This document shows positions 35,886-46,539 of a stretch of 64,000 nucleotides of DNA, one piece after another (position 1 is the stretch's first letter; each line of letters starts with the position of its first letter). The notes below the pieces were generated by a model. The model was not told the origin of the DNA, searched no databases, and was given only the letters and a program-made list of their open reading frames with translations. The position numbers and the translations under genes are program-made. Origin of the DNA: Cenococcum geophilum 1.58. Taxonomy: Eukaryota > Ascomycota > Dothideomycetes > Gloniales > Gloniaceae. The stretch covers positions 2,294,001 through 2,358,000 of the forward strand of contig KV748185.1 in the NCBI GenBank assembly GCA_001692895.1, read 5' to 3'.

Positions 35886-38800
35886 ATAAAGGGCTATTAC
35901 GATATAGTAATAAAGAAATACTTCCTTATAGATAAGCCGTATATACTTAAAGGACTGTACTAAAAGTGGTATAGATAACGACACAATAATAAGTAGGAAG
36001 ATTTCTATATATAGTTAAACGAGAAAGTTATTTAAGACTACCTAATTATAAAAAAGGCTATAACGCATATTAAGGGAGCCTTAATTATAACATTAAAGGA
36101 TCTAGAGGAGTAATTAGAGGACTAAAGAAGTAAGAGGTAAATCTTAATACCTATAAATAAAGTTATAACGCTTAGATTAATATAAGAAAGGTTTAAACTT
36201 AAGGATAAAGATAAGCTAAGAGTTAACCTAAAATACTAAGCATATTATATATTAGCATAGATTATATACGTGGATAATACGTATAATATATATAGAGCAC
36301 CTAAAAATAAGAACTAGAAGTACCTAGTAAGAATATATTAGGCACCGGACGAGGTAAAATATTAAAACGTTAAGTATATACATAGTTAGCACCCCGTAAA
36401 AGTTTAAGGATAAAAAGACTTAATACTTTAACTAAAAAGATTCCTTACGGAAGAATGCCTAGATAGATAATAATAGTGGGAATGTTTAGAGAATACCTAT
36501 CTATAGTATATTAAAGATAAAAAGCGAACTAAGTATTAGCTAAAAGTAGACTAAGTATAAGTAGGATTAAGCAGCTAATAGTTAGGAAAAGTAGAGGCCT
36601 ATAGGACTAGAGGGAGCTAGTAGTAAAGCCTTAGACCCTTAAAGGAATTTAAGGACAATACCTAAATTTATAAGTAAAGTAGCAAGATTAATAGTTTAAG
36701 GTATTAATAGATAGTAGAGTAATAAGAAACTATATCTCGCTAGTAGTAGTTAAAAGAATAGGATTACCATATAGGAAAAGGAGTATTCTTACCTATTAGT
36801 GACAATTTTAGAAGATCCGATAGCCTATAGAGGAGGCATTATTAATCTTAAAATAGGACCTATTTAGTTAACTATTAAAAAGAGATAAATTAAGATGTCT
36901 TTTAATATATTACTATTAGGGAACAATAAGGTAGTATTAGGAATGCCTTAGTTACAGGAATATAATCTAAAGATTAACTAGGTTATAGGTTAAGTTAATA
37001 TAAGAAATACTTAATAATATAAGATGCGATAATAAGCTAAGTTAGTATAGTACTAAATAGAAGCAACCTACGAAGAAATAGAGAAAGGGCTAAGCTATAT
37101 ACTAAAGAGATACTATAAGTATAGTAAGAAACTATAGTTACTAGAGAGTAAAAAGCTGTTAGAGTATATAGTATAGGACTATAAAATAGAATTAAAACTA
37201 GAAATAAGTTTAAGGTTCTTTTTAATCTACAAGCTTACCAAAGAAGAAGGTAGAGCACTAAAAGAGTTTATTTAAGAAAATCTATAAAAGGGATATATTA
37301 GACCATCGCAATTATTAGCGGGTTATCCAGTACTATTTGTACTAAAGAAAAATAGTAAACTAAGGCTGTATATCGACTATATATAGTTAAATAGCATTAC
37401 TAGGAAGGATAGATATCCTTTACCCTTAATTAGCGAAATCTAAAATAGGATAGGCAATACGCAAATCTTTATGAAGATAGATCTAAGATAGGCGTACTAT
37501 TAGATTAGAATTAAGGAAGGCGATAAATAGAAGGCAGCCTTTAGGTTAAAGGAAGGACTATACAAACTATTAGTTATATAATTTGGGCTTATAAACGCAC
37601 TAGTAACGTTTTAGAAGCGTATTAATAATATATTAGGAGAATACTTAGATAAATTTGTTATGGTATATTTTAATAACATTATTATCTACTTAATAACTAA
37701 GGAAGAGTATAAAGAATACGTTAAATGGGTCTTAAGGAGACTATAGGAAGAATAGATACTAGTAGCAATTAAGAAATACGAGTTCTTTACTAGGAAGACT
37801 AATTTTGTTAGATTTATTATTAAACTAGGCTAACTTAGTATAGATCTAAAGAAGATTAAGGCTATAGTAAATTAGTAAGAACTAGAGAACGTTACGCAGT
37901 TAAGATTGTTTTTAGGGGTTTGTAATTACTGCAGAAGGTTTATAGCGCAATAGTTAAAGGATATTAAGCTATTTACGCGATTAATAAAGAAAGAAGAACT
38001 ATAGTTATGGGGAAAGAAGTAATAAGAACTATTTAAGGAAGTTAAGAGGTTATTTACCCAGGAGCCAGTTTTTAAGATCTATTAACTAGGACTAGAAACG
38101 GTTGTAGAAATAGATATATTAAACTTTATACTAGGAGTATACTTTATATAAAAGCACCTAGATGGATAGCATCTAGTAATATACTATAGTAGGAAGATAA
38201 CACTACCGGAGTTAAACTATGACATCTATAATAAGGAGTTATTAGGTATAGTTATAGCACTAAAGAAATAGAGAGTATTCTTATAAGGTATAGAGAAATT
38301 ATTTATAGTTAAAATAGATTATAAGAACCTAATAGGATTCCTAATAACGAAAGAACTTAACTAAAGATAGGTTAGATAGGTGGAGATACTTACAGAATAC
38401 CATTTTAAGATTTAGCATATTAAGGGTATAGACAACACACGAGCTAATGCGTTAAGTTAAAAAGCTGAACTATAAAATAATAAAAAGCTATTAGGGGCTT
38501 TACTGCGAAAAGACATAGATAGATTAATTAGGTATAACTATCTAAAAATCGTAGTAACTTAAGAGGATAAGTTAGAAAGAGTCTATAAGATACTAGAGAG
38601 CTTTTAGGTATAAAGGATTCTAAAAGTATAGCTAGAAGATCTATAGATAGATATATATAAGAACTAAGAAGTAAAGTATATCCTAAGAAGTATAGCAGAG
38701 TACTTTATAGAGGATTTCTATAAGGGACTAACCTAAGGATATAACGGAGCTATAGGCTTAGTATTAAGACTCTAGGAGGAGTGTATTATTAATAATATCT

Positions 38801-39990
38801 AAAGAATAGCTAGAAAGGTCACTAAAGAGTATCTAGATTGCTAAAGGAATAAACTAATAAGGTATAAGCTATATAGAGGGCTACAACCTATTAAAATACT
38901 AGAGAGACTGTAGGAGGTTATATTATAGGACTTTATTATTAAGTTGCTAAAGTTAAGAGATCCTATTACTGGATAAGATTACAACGTAATCTTAATAATA
39001 GTAGACAAGCTTATAAAGTGGGGATACTTTATAGCATGCGTAGAAGAAATATTAGTAGAAGATATTGCTAGAATCTATATTAAGGAAGTATTTATAAGAT
39101 ATAGAGTACTAAGTAAAATTATATTGGATAGAGATTTAAGATTTATAGCAATATTCTAGGAGGTATTTTTAGCGGAATAAGGAGTTAGAGCAGCAACTTC
39201 TACTATATATTATCCGCAGACAGACAGTTAAATAAAAAGATTAAATTAGACACTAGAGCAGTATTTAAGGCACTATATTAATTATATATAGAATAATTGG
39301 GTATTATTGTTACCAGTTATATAGTTTATATATAATATAACACCGTAAAAAGGAATAGGTATATTACTATTTAAGGCAAATTACGGATATAAGCCAAGAA
39401 TATTATTATTGCTACGTTAAGTAAAGAAAATAAGTAGTACAGCTAGGTAAAGAATAAAGATGTTAATAAATCTTTATATAGACCTTATAGAAACAGCTAA
39501 GGTAGTATAGCAAAGAATAAAAAAATACTACGACGCTAAGAGATATAAGGGACTAGATCTTAAGGAGGGAGATAAAGTATAGCTACTATATAAAAACTTT
39601 AAAAGTCGACAACTAAGTAAGAAGTTGGACTATATTAGACTAGGACCTTTTAAAATTATATAAAGGATTTCACCGGTTATATTTAAATTAAACCTACTAG
39701 CTAAAATAAAGATCTACCCTATATAGCATATTATAATGCTAGAGCTAGCATATAGGAATATTAAGCTACCGGTTTATAAAGCAGACACGTATAGAGGGTA
39801 AGAAGAAGATAAATAGCAAGTTTTAAAGATTATTAGTTATAAGGACATTAACAATAAAATATAGTATAAGGTTAAGTGGATAGGCTACAATAAGACTACC
39901 TAAAAGCCACTAAAGAATCTAAAAAATGCTATAGGAAAGGTATAGGAGTATTAGAAGAGATTAGGTTAGGTAATAGTAATAAAGGATTAT
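35886..39990 (+). pseudogene. Pol of Gypsy B: protease to chromodomain
   Basis: Resumes after the LINE. The reverse transcriptase region reads PVLFVLKKNSKLRLYIDY (37330-37380). Its catalytic YLDD box became YFNNIIIY (about 37663-37686), both Asp to Asn, typical G-to-A damage. RNase H (ILGVYFI, YYSRKITLPELNYD), integrase (YYPQTDS) and a chromodomain (YKVKWIGYNKTT, about 39860-39900) follow. Confidence 0.82.
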
Positions 39991-39998
39991 AAAAGAAT

Positions 39999-40181
39999 TG
40001 TTGGTTACACAAGGGGATATCACGTAGCTACGGTTCGTAGATAGTATGATAATTGTTGTTATTGTTTTTGATATCGAAAGCAAAGGATCATAAGGATCGC
40101 GGTGCCTAAGTAGGGGGCTAATAAGTCACTATAAGGGTGACTAATCAGAGACAAGATAACCTCTGTCCATACATTCCGACA
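39999..40181 (-). repeat. LTR of element D (left copy)
   Basis: TGTTGGTTACACAAGG ... TTCCGACA on the plus strand, about 93% identical by eye to the right copy. Confidence 0.9.
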
Positions 40182-41049
40182 CTAGCAGTTCTTTCTTTAT
40201 GCTTATAGCGCTACAGAAAGGCAGCAAAGTGTTAGTTTAGCTGCAGGTAGAAGCAGCAAAAGTCTATTTAGGTAGTAGTACGGTACTAGCGGCGGTAGTG
40301 ATAGTGGTCAGGCATAGAGCTTGTCTATCAGTCGGTCGGTTAATCGTAGGCGTATAGGCACGATTATTCGGTCGGTAGATCGCAGGCATATCGGCGCGAT
40401 CAGTATCGTAATAGCAGGCATAGCGGCGCTATCAGTTTGTCGATGGTATATGGCAGTACGGCGCGGTACTAATAGTTGTTGTTATATAGCAGTGCGGTGC
40501 TAGTATAGGGTCAGTTCCGTAGGCAGATCGGCACGGAGTCTTGTTATAGGGTTGGTTCGCAGGCGTTACGGATATCGTTGCGGATATTACGGATATTGCT
40601 ATAGATATTACGGATATTGCAGATCGGATATTGCAAATATTGTGGTAGAAATAGGTAGGCGCGTATAAGGTGTTACGGGGTGTTCTGTGACAGCAATATA
40701 GGTACGAGCCTATCTAGGCTAGTGAAATCGTTAATAGCCCTAACAGCTATCTATAAGGTAAGCTCTCTAATAGTACTTTTAGTAATTCTTCTTTATACTT
40801 TACCTACGTAACTATGCCGTCCTAACCACTTCCCCCCTATATTACTCTCTCTTTACCTATTCTTTACGGTACCCTCTATAAGAACTTCCTATCTAGATTA
40901 CGCTAGTAGCCACCTTTATAGCTACCTTAGGAACTACAGAAATCTTAGAATCCTCTACGCTAAATCTTCTAAAGCTTATTAAATATTTATAGAAGAATGG
41001 ATAACTATTGCTTTTAATTAAAGATACTGTTTATAGATCTGGGTTATTA

Positions 41050-41150
41050 CAGAGGCTTTTATAGAAGCTTTTGCGGAAGCTTTTACGGAAGTTACTGCGG
41101 AGGTTACTGCGGATATTGCTGCGGATATTGCTGCGGAGGTTATTATTAAG
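41050..41150. repeat. Short degenerate triplet-type repeats in element D
   Basis: Runs of GCGGAAGCTTTTAC and GCGGATATTGCT-like units, related to the longer block at 41460-41830. Confidence 0.6.
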
Positions 41151-41459
41151 CTTACTAGCAGGACGGAGCTTAATCTTAATTATGGTAGCAGTAATCCGTA
41201 AAGAAGGTAGTATATACTCTTTAATTAGGGTGTTCCTTCTCCCGTATAGCGATTAAGGGCTGCAACTTATTAATTAACTAAGGCAAGTTTTCTTTAGGAT
41301 TTAAGACGGTAATTCCATAGGTGGGAACTCCCTGGCAAGCTATAAACGACTTATTATTTATATAGATCTTTATAATTATGGCTACCTCCTTACTATATCT
41401 AGGTCCTTACCTAGGTCCTTACTCTACACTTACTACGGCTAGTTTAGGTAGTATATATA

Positions 41460-41830
41460 TGTATAGCTGCTGCAGTTGCTGCGGCTGCTGTAGTTACTGC
41501 AAAGGTTCTTATAGTAGTTCTTGCGGAGGTTCTTACGGAGATTGCTGCGGAGGTTGCTGTAGAGGTTACTGCGGAGGTTGCTGCAGAGGTTGCTGTGGAG
41601 GTTCTTGCTGTGGAGGTTACTTTGGAGCTTATTGCGGAGCTTAATGCGGAGCTTGTTGCGGAGCTTAAGGCATAGGTTAAGGTACGGCAGCCTAAGGAAC
41701 TTAAGGTATTTAATGCCCTAAGGTTATCTATGGAGGTTCTTACGGAGGTTCTTCTAAAAGTTCTTACGGACGTTGCTGTGGACGTTATAGTTGCTACGGA
41801 GGCTGCTACGGACGTCGCTACTAGGCAGGA
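41460..41830. repeat. Imperfect 12-15 bp repeat array (GCGGAGGTTGCT type) in element D
   Basis: Many degenerate copies of GCGGAGGTTGCT and GGAGGTTCTTAC. On the plus strand it reads as a Cys/Gly/Tyr-rich string, on the minus strand as a Thr/Ser/Ala-rich string. The minus reading lies just beyond the 149-codon frame and may have been a low-complexity tail of the element's protein, or simply a minisatellite. Confidence 0.6.
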
Positions 41831-41865
41831 GGAGGACTAAGTGGGAGATTAGCGTTCTAGGGGTT

Positions 41866-42315
41866 TTAATACGAATTAAAGTTGCCTTTTAAAGAATATC
41901 GGTTAGTTCTTAGCTTTCATAGTTAACGTATAATCTTAGCTTCCGTCTATACTGGTTCTTCTATACTAATAATAACGGCCTAAATATTGCTAGTAATTAA
42001 GTTACCGTTCTTGGCAACGTATACTCTATTCCTACGGAGAAAGTCCCAAAAATCCTAAATAATACTAGCGTTACCGAGTGCCTAGGTATCGGCGGTCCAT
42101 CCTATAAAATCTTCCCTAAAATACTCCTACAGCTGTGAATCGGCCTAGTGTCTATTTTGGTAGAATATAATATAATATAGGAGAAAGCTATTAACTTGTT
42201 TTGCGGTATAAGTTGTTATATTAATAGTAAATTCGTCCTAATCTTTATCGATGAGTTTCGCGTACGTAGCTACCCCTAGTAGTAGGGAGTCTCTCCAGTC
42301 GTTTAGAATAGCCAT
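41866..42315 (-). pseudogene. Gag-like or unknown frame in element D
   Basis: A 149-codon frame from ATG at 42315 (MAILNDWRDSLLLGVATYAK) to TAA at 41866, interrupted by several TAG codons where Trp or Gln would fit, and rich in aromatic and acidic residues. The frame is otherwise continuous, which argues that it was once coding. I do not recognise the family; a small capsid protein is a guess based on its place behind the LTR. Confidence 0.45.
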
Positions 42316-42478
42316 GTTTTCAGAGGAAGGGAAGTATTATTAGTGTAGGGATTGTCGTTTAGTATAGGGGTTGTCGTTTGGTACGCGTTCGTGATGTGTA
42401 TTTATTATTTGGTACGCGTTCGTTGTTTATACGCGTTTATTGTTTAGTACGCGTTCGGACGTATATTTGCGATTATGG

Positions 42479-42648
42479 GGCTTAGGACCAGTTCTAGCCT
42501 TAAATCGCGAAGACTTATAAAGCGTGTTGTTCTGCGTAATAGACGCAAGAATCTATAATCTTAGAAAGGCTTAGGACCAGTTCTAGCCTTTAGATCCTTA
42601 GATTCGTGGAAGAGTTCTATTTAAGGTTTAGGACCAGTTCTGACCTTA
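42479..42648 (+). repeat. Three direct copies of a 24 bp motif in element D
   Basis: GGCTTAGGACCAGTTCTAGC plus CTTA at 42479-42502, with near copies at 42568-42591 and 42625-42648. They lie just inside the LTR, where packaging or leader signals usually are. Confidence 0.7.
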
Positions 42649-42755
42649 AAAGATAGCTCCCTTTAGCACGAGTAGCACTAGTACAGTGGCTCGTCTCTTC
42701 TTAGTGGAATACCTAGCTGCTCTGTAGTATAACAGTAAAGTTAACCACTAATTAG

Positions 42756-42938
42756 TGTTGGTTACACAAGGGGATATTACGTAGCTACGGTTCGTAGATA
42801 GTATAATGATTGTTATTATTGTTTTTAATGTCAAAAGCAAAGGATCGTAAGGATCGCGGTGCCTAAGTAGGGGGCTGATAAGTCACTATAAGGGTGACTA
42901 ATTAGAGACAAGATAACCTCTGTCTATACATTCCGACA
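42756..42938 (-). repeat. LTR of element D (right copy)
   Basis: Same length as the left copy. Differences are mostly C/T and G/A transitions, consistent with RIP after insertion. Confidence 0.9.
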
Positions 42939-43651
42939 AGAATAAATTACTTAAGGGGGACTTAAGAGGAGCAGCTGCCGAGCTACTCGGAACTGTTCCC
43001 TATTTAGTTAAGGGAGAACCAGTTCTTTTATTACTAAGTTCCTATAGACCTTATTCTATAAGCTTCTACTCCTTAAAACGGACCTTCTTACGCACTTTCT
43101 TAAGATAAATTAATTAAGTGGACGCAGCTAGACGAGAATTAAGAGCCCATTATTAAGCATTAATAGCCTCTTTCTTAGCGTCCCGGGAATAATAAAGTTC
43201 CGCTAATGCAACTAAAAGTTTATTATTAAGCTTTATAGCAGTAGATTAAATATAAGACCCTATAATAAATTACTTAGGGGACTTAATAACTATTAAGAGT
43301 AATAGGACGCGCATACTTAGCGTTAAAGATAGAGCGAACGTTACAAGACGAATAAATATTTGCTTTAGTGCACTCTAAATATAAAGAGGGTTGCTAGGAG
43401 GAAGGACTCGCTAATATAACATAAACTAACCCCTTTTTCGCACAACGAGAATATAGAGATAGTATAATCTTACTAAGAGATAATATAACGGCGACGGTAT
43501 AAGACCAACAAGCTATAGAGGAAAAAGAAATTACTTTAGGTATAATAAGTAATGATATTAACCAAATTAATTAAACGGATATTATACCTCTAGTAAACGA
43601 CTTAAAAATACTAGGAATCTTTAAGGACAAAGATAAAAAGAAGGGAGATAG

Positions 43652-44075
43652 TGTTATAAACGCTTTAAGTATAATATTACGACTACTTAGAGAAAAGTTA
43701 GAAGAAGCTAGTTAGTTAATTTAAGCATAGTCTAGGATGGAATTAATAGAGCTATATAACGAGGAATGGTAACTAAGGTTATATAAGGTGATCTATATAA
43801 TTTATAGGATCTATATAATCCGTAATAGAGTAGATAAAGCGTACGTATATTATATATAAGAAGGATTTCTTAGGAGTACGGTTGTGTATTTAAAGGACTA
43901 CGGTCCCTACCTAGATAGTTCCTTCCTTATAGTAATTCTTAGAATATAATTAGAGTTAATCTATTAGGCAACCACTCTACTAGTTATTATTATATTATTA
44001 ACTTTAATTTGTATCACCTATATACCTAGCCTATTAACGAGCCTATTGTAGTACCTGCTACAAGGTTCCGTTATA
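43652..44075 (+). repeat. 3' LTR of Gypsy B
   Basis: Begins TGTTATAAACGC and keeps the ancestral TG. The last bases read TTATA and then GTAGA, the degraded target duplication. Confidence 0.88.
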
Positions 44076-44082
44076 GTAGAAT

Positions 44083-44286
44083 TGTTACGGCACTGACGCG
44101 CGTAACCTGGATAGGGCCTAGTCAGGGGGGTTCGCTTACGTCTTGGCTCCATGTATATAGACGTGTCCTTTCCACGACCTTCTTCTTCTCCTTATCTTGA
44201 TATCCGGGTCAATAGACTACCAATTGTACAGGCTTGCATACGTTCTAAACGGCGCTCGTGCCTCGATTGACTGAGTCGCAGTGACA
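44083..44286 (+). repeat. Solo LTR, 204 bp, not RIP-mutated
   Basis: TGTTACGGCACTGACGCG ... CGCAGTGACA with a perfect AGAAT target duplication (44078-44082 and 44287-44291). It sits seven bases right of the B LTR and interrupts the Tc1/mariner remnant. Normal base composition with intact CA and TG steps suggests arrival after the neighbours were mutated, or too short a length for RIP. Confidence 0.85.
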
Positions 44287-45020
44287 AGAATTCTTTAAGC
44301 TTTGGATATATATAATCTAGGAAGCCCTACGCCGTAATATTACCCTATTTTTCCTTATTCTAAAATAGTAGAGACCCTTTTTCTATACTGTAGAATGCAG
44401 CCTATACCATTATATAAGGTACGTTAGTAAACCTAGGACGGAGGCAGTTAGGATAAAATTATTTACTAGGTCTTTTAATGATATAAAGCCGCTAGTGCCT
44501 ACCACAATATATAGCTGCCTTATCTATCTATATAACTCTCCACTAATCCTCTTTTTAGAAGTAACAGTAAGCCAGTATAAATGCTAATTAGGCGTAATAG
44601 TAAGCTGTAGTAAGCTAGGGCTTTATATAAGTAACATAGCATTAAAAGCCCTCCTTCTTAAGATATTAGGCGACTATAGAGTCGGAATAAGGGACTCCTG
44701 CGTAAAAGGAAAGCTCTAAGTAGGTAAGGCAACACGCCTAAGTATTTAACTCTAGGAAATTAATTAGTTAACGCTAAATTAACGAGCTATATATAAGAGC
44801 ATTGCGATAGCTACCACGTATTAGGGTCTGCGCTTTATTAATAATGCGGTAAATAGTAGAATATAATTGCTTAACTAATGCAGCAATGCGAGAGGTAGGT
44901 TCTTAAAGGTAGTAATAGAGGCCTTTAATTGTATATCTTAGGGAGTAAGGAATAAGCGCTCGAGCGTTACTTTCCTAAAGCCGTTAGCGACGTTAAATAC
45001 GTTCTACAGCTTACTCCTCC
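44287..45020 (-). mobile_element. Tc1/mariner transposase remnant, N-terminal half (element E)
   Basis: On the minus strand PRFTNVPYIMVXAAFYSIEKGSLLF, then NKEKXGNITA and GFLDYIYPKLKEF, match the WGAF...G..P..F block of Tc1-like transposases. The reading stops at the solo LTR and Gypsy B and continues at 19716. A helix-turn-helix region is expected near 44850-45000 but is too degraded to prove. Confidence 0.75.
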
Positions 45021-46206
45021 CGCTTTTGTTTCTTGCGTCTTTCCTATCTATTAAAATAAGCAATTACTCGGCAAATGCGATAGTTTAGGGTAGTAGGTAT
45101 TAGAGTAGAAGAACTAGATATAGCAGAGCGAGTAGAGGGAGTATTTAGTATAGTTATATTATAAGGTAAGGAAGGAGTAAATAAGCTAAAGAAGCTTCTA
45201 AAGCTAGGAAGGCGCAGTAAAGCTCTAGGAGGATTAGGTAAAGTAGGTTCTAAAGTCCCTTCCATACAGGAAGGATTGTACCCAGGAGAAGGCATAGTAA
45301 ATACCTTTAAGGATAGAATCTGAAAGATTTTAGTTAGAATTTGCTATAGGAATATATAAATTTAGTATAAAAAGTGGTAAGGATAGTATTAACTTATAAC
45401 AGGCGTAGATAAATATCTTTATACTTAAATCTGCAGAGCTATTTAAAGTCCCTTATAATCGCGCCAAGACCTAATATTCGTCTAAACTTAGAAACCTCAT
45501 CTGTGACCACCGCCATTAATATCCGTCTTAACAGCGTAATTAATACACCTAAGGGCTTATCTTTAACTTCTATAAAGTCACCTAGGACGAAAGCAAGCCA
45601 TTTTAAAACTTTGTTACTACTAAAAAGGTTATTTAAACGCTAGAATAGAAGAATAAGGCAAAGGTCGTGATAGAGGCTTAAGGAAGTTAAGGATTGTCGT
45701 AACGCGTCGGTGGGTAGGAAACTAGAAGACGTGTTGTTGATTAGTAGAGGCTTCCTGAGTTAGGTTCCTTACTGTGTAGAGTTTACCAATACACCTAATC
45801 ACGATGCGGCTGGCAAAGGCGTCAAAAAGCTTTAAATTGACCGTTAGGTGAGGTTGTTCGGCAGTCTCTTTTTAATATTCAGCTGCCAAGACAGAATGCA
45901 CTGAATTTGGGTTAGTTGGTGGCTTAATAAAAGCGCTAACCACCGGAATTGACGAGGTGGTGTATATCTGATACCTATCACATATCGGGGGGGCTGATTT
46001 AGCGCGGTTATGACCCGGGTTAATACGAGGTTAGGGCCACCCCTGCTAATAACGCGCCCAAACCCCACATAAGGTCGCACAGCGACCGCCCCCAAGTATT
46101 TTCGCACGCAATTTTAGGCGAAAAGGTATATAATTTATGTTAGATCGGTACTTCTAGACGGTCGCGTAATATTACTCTAAATTTACAACACCTAAACGGG
46201 CTCTAT
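45021..46206. other. Repeat-rich junction without assignable gene
   Basis: Minus frame 45044-45295 and minus frame 45844-46107 have no family signature. The first may be the start of the Tc1 element. 45883-45964 is the inverted copy of the repeat at 19025-19130. Composition rises to near normal around 45700-46110. Confidence 0.4.
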
Positions 46207-46519
46207 TCCTATATTAAGGCGTCTTAGTTACTATAGTATAGTCCTATATTAAGACGTCTCAGTTACTATAATATAGTCCTATATTAAGGCGTCTTAGTTA
46301 ATATAGTGCAGTCCTATATTAAGATATTTTGGTTACTATAGTATAGTTATATATTAAGGCGTCTTAGTTACTATAGTATAGTTCTATATTAAAACGTCTT
46401 GGTTACTAGTATAGTCCTATATTAAGACGTCTTAGTTACTACAGTACAGTTATATATTAAGGCGTCTTAGTTACTATAGTGTAATCGTATATAGAGGCGT
46501 CTTAGTTACTATAGTAAAA
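46207..46519. repeat. Minisatellite, nine copies of a 35 bp unit
   Basis: Consensus TCCTATATTAAGGCGTCTTA then GTTACTATAGTATAG. Eight copies are 35 bp and the sixth is 33 bp. Copies differ mainly by transitions. Confidence 0.95.
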
Positions 46520-46539
46520 TAACTATTTAGATATTCTTA

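Larger units (their letters stand above)
39999..42938 (-). mobile_element. Small non-autonomous LTR element D
   Basis: A 2,940 bp unit with two 183 bp LTRs and a perfect AGAAT target duplication (39994-39998 and 42939-42943), inserted between the chromodomain and 3' LTR of Gypsy B. Internal sequence has no reverse transcriptase or integrase. It holds one minus-strand frame with TAG stops, triplet-like repeats and several direct repeats. LTRs begin TGTCGGAATGTA on the minus strand. The element is less RIP-damaged than its host. Confidence 0.88.
19717..44075 (+). mobile_element. Ty3/Gypsy chromodomain LTR retrotransposon B, interrupted by nested insertions
   Basis: Direct LTRs of 426 and 424 bp bound a plus-strand gag-pol. 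The flanks are CTAGA on the left and GTAGA on the right, a 4-of-5 match to a target duplication. Internal sequence is cut at 22383-35885 by the LINE and its passenger, and at 39999-42943 by element D. Subtracting both leaves 7,922 bp. RIP is heavy: TAG and TAA fill every frame and TpA is very frequent. Confidence 0.92.

Noticed and set aside
35663..35935. Plus-strand 90-residue Cys-rich open frame
   Set aside because: It lies antisense to the RIP-free LINE 5' end, crosses the LINE target duplication and has no family motif, so it is an open-frame by-product of normal composition.
41378..41644. Gly/Cys/Tyr-rich 88-residue frame that resembles a small secreted cysteine-rich protein
   Set aside because: It is a translation of a degenerate 12-15 bp repeat inside element D, without a signal peptide, and the coding strand of D appears to be the other one.
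19717..44075. A Starship-type giant element
   Set aside because: No DUF3435 captain gene or cargo set is present, and ordinary nested retrotransposons explain the block.
46207..46519. CRISPR-like array
   Set aside because: The repeats are contiguous tandem units without unique spacers in a eukaryotic context.
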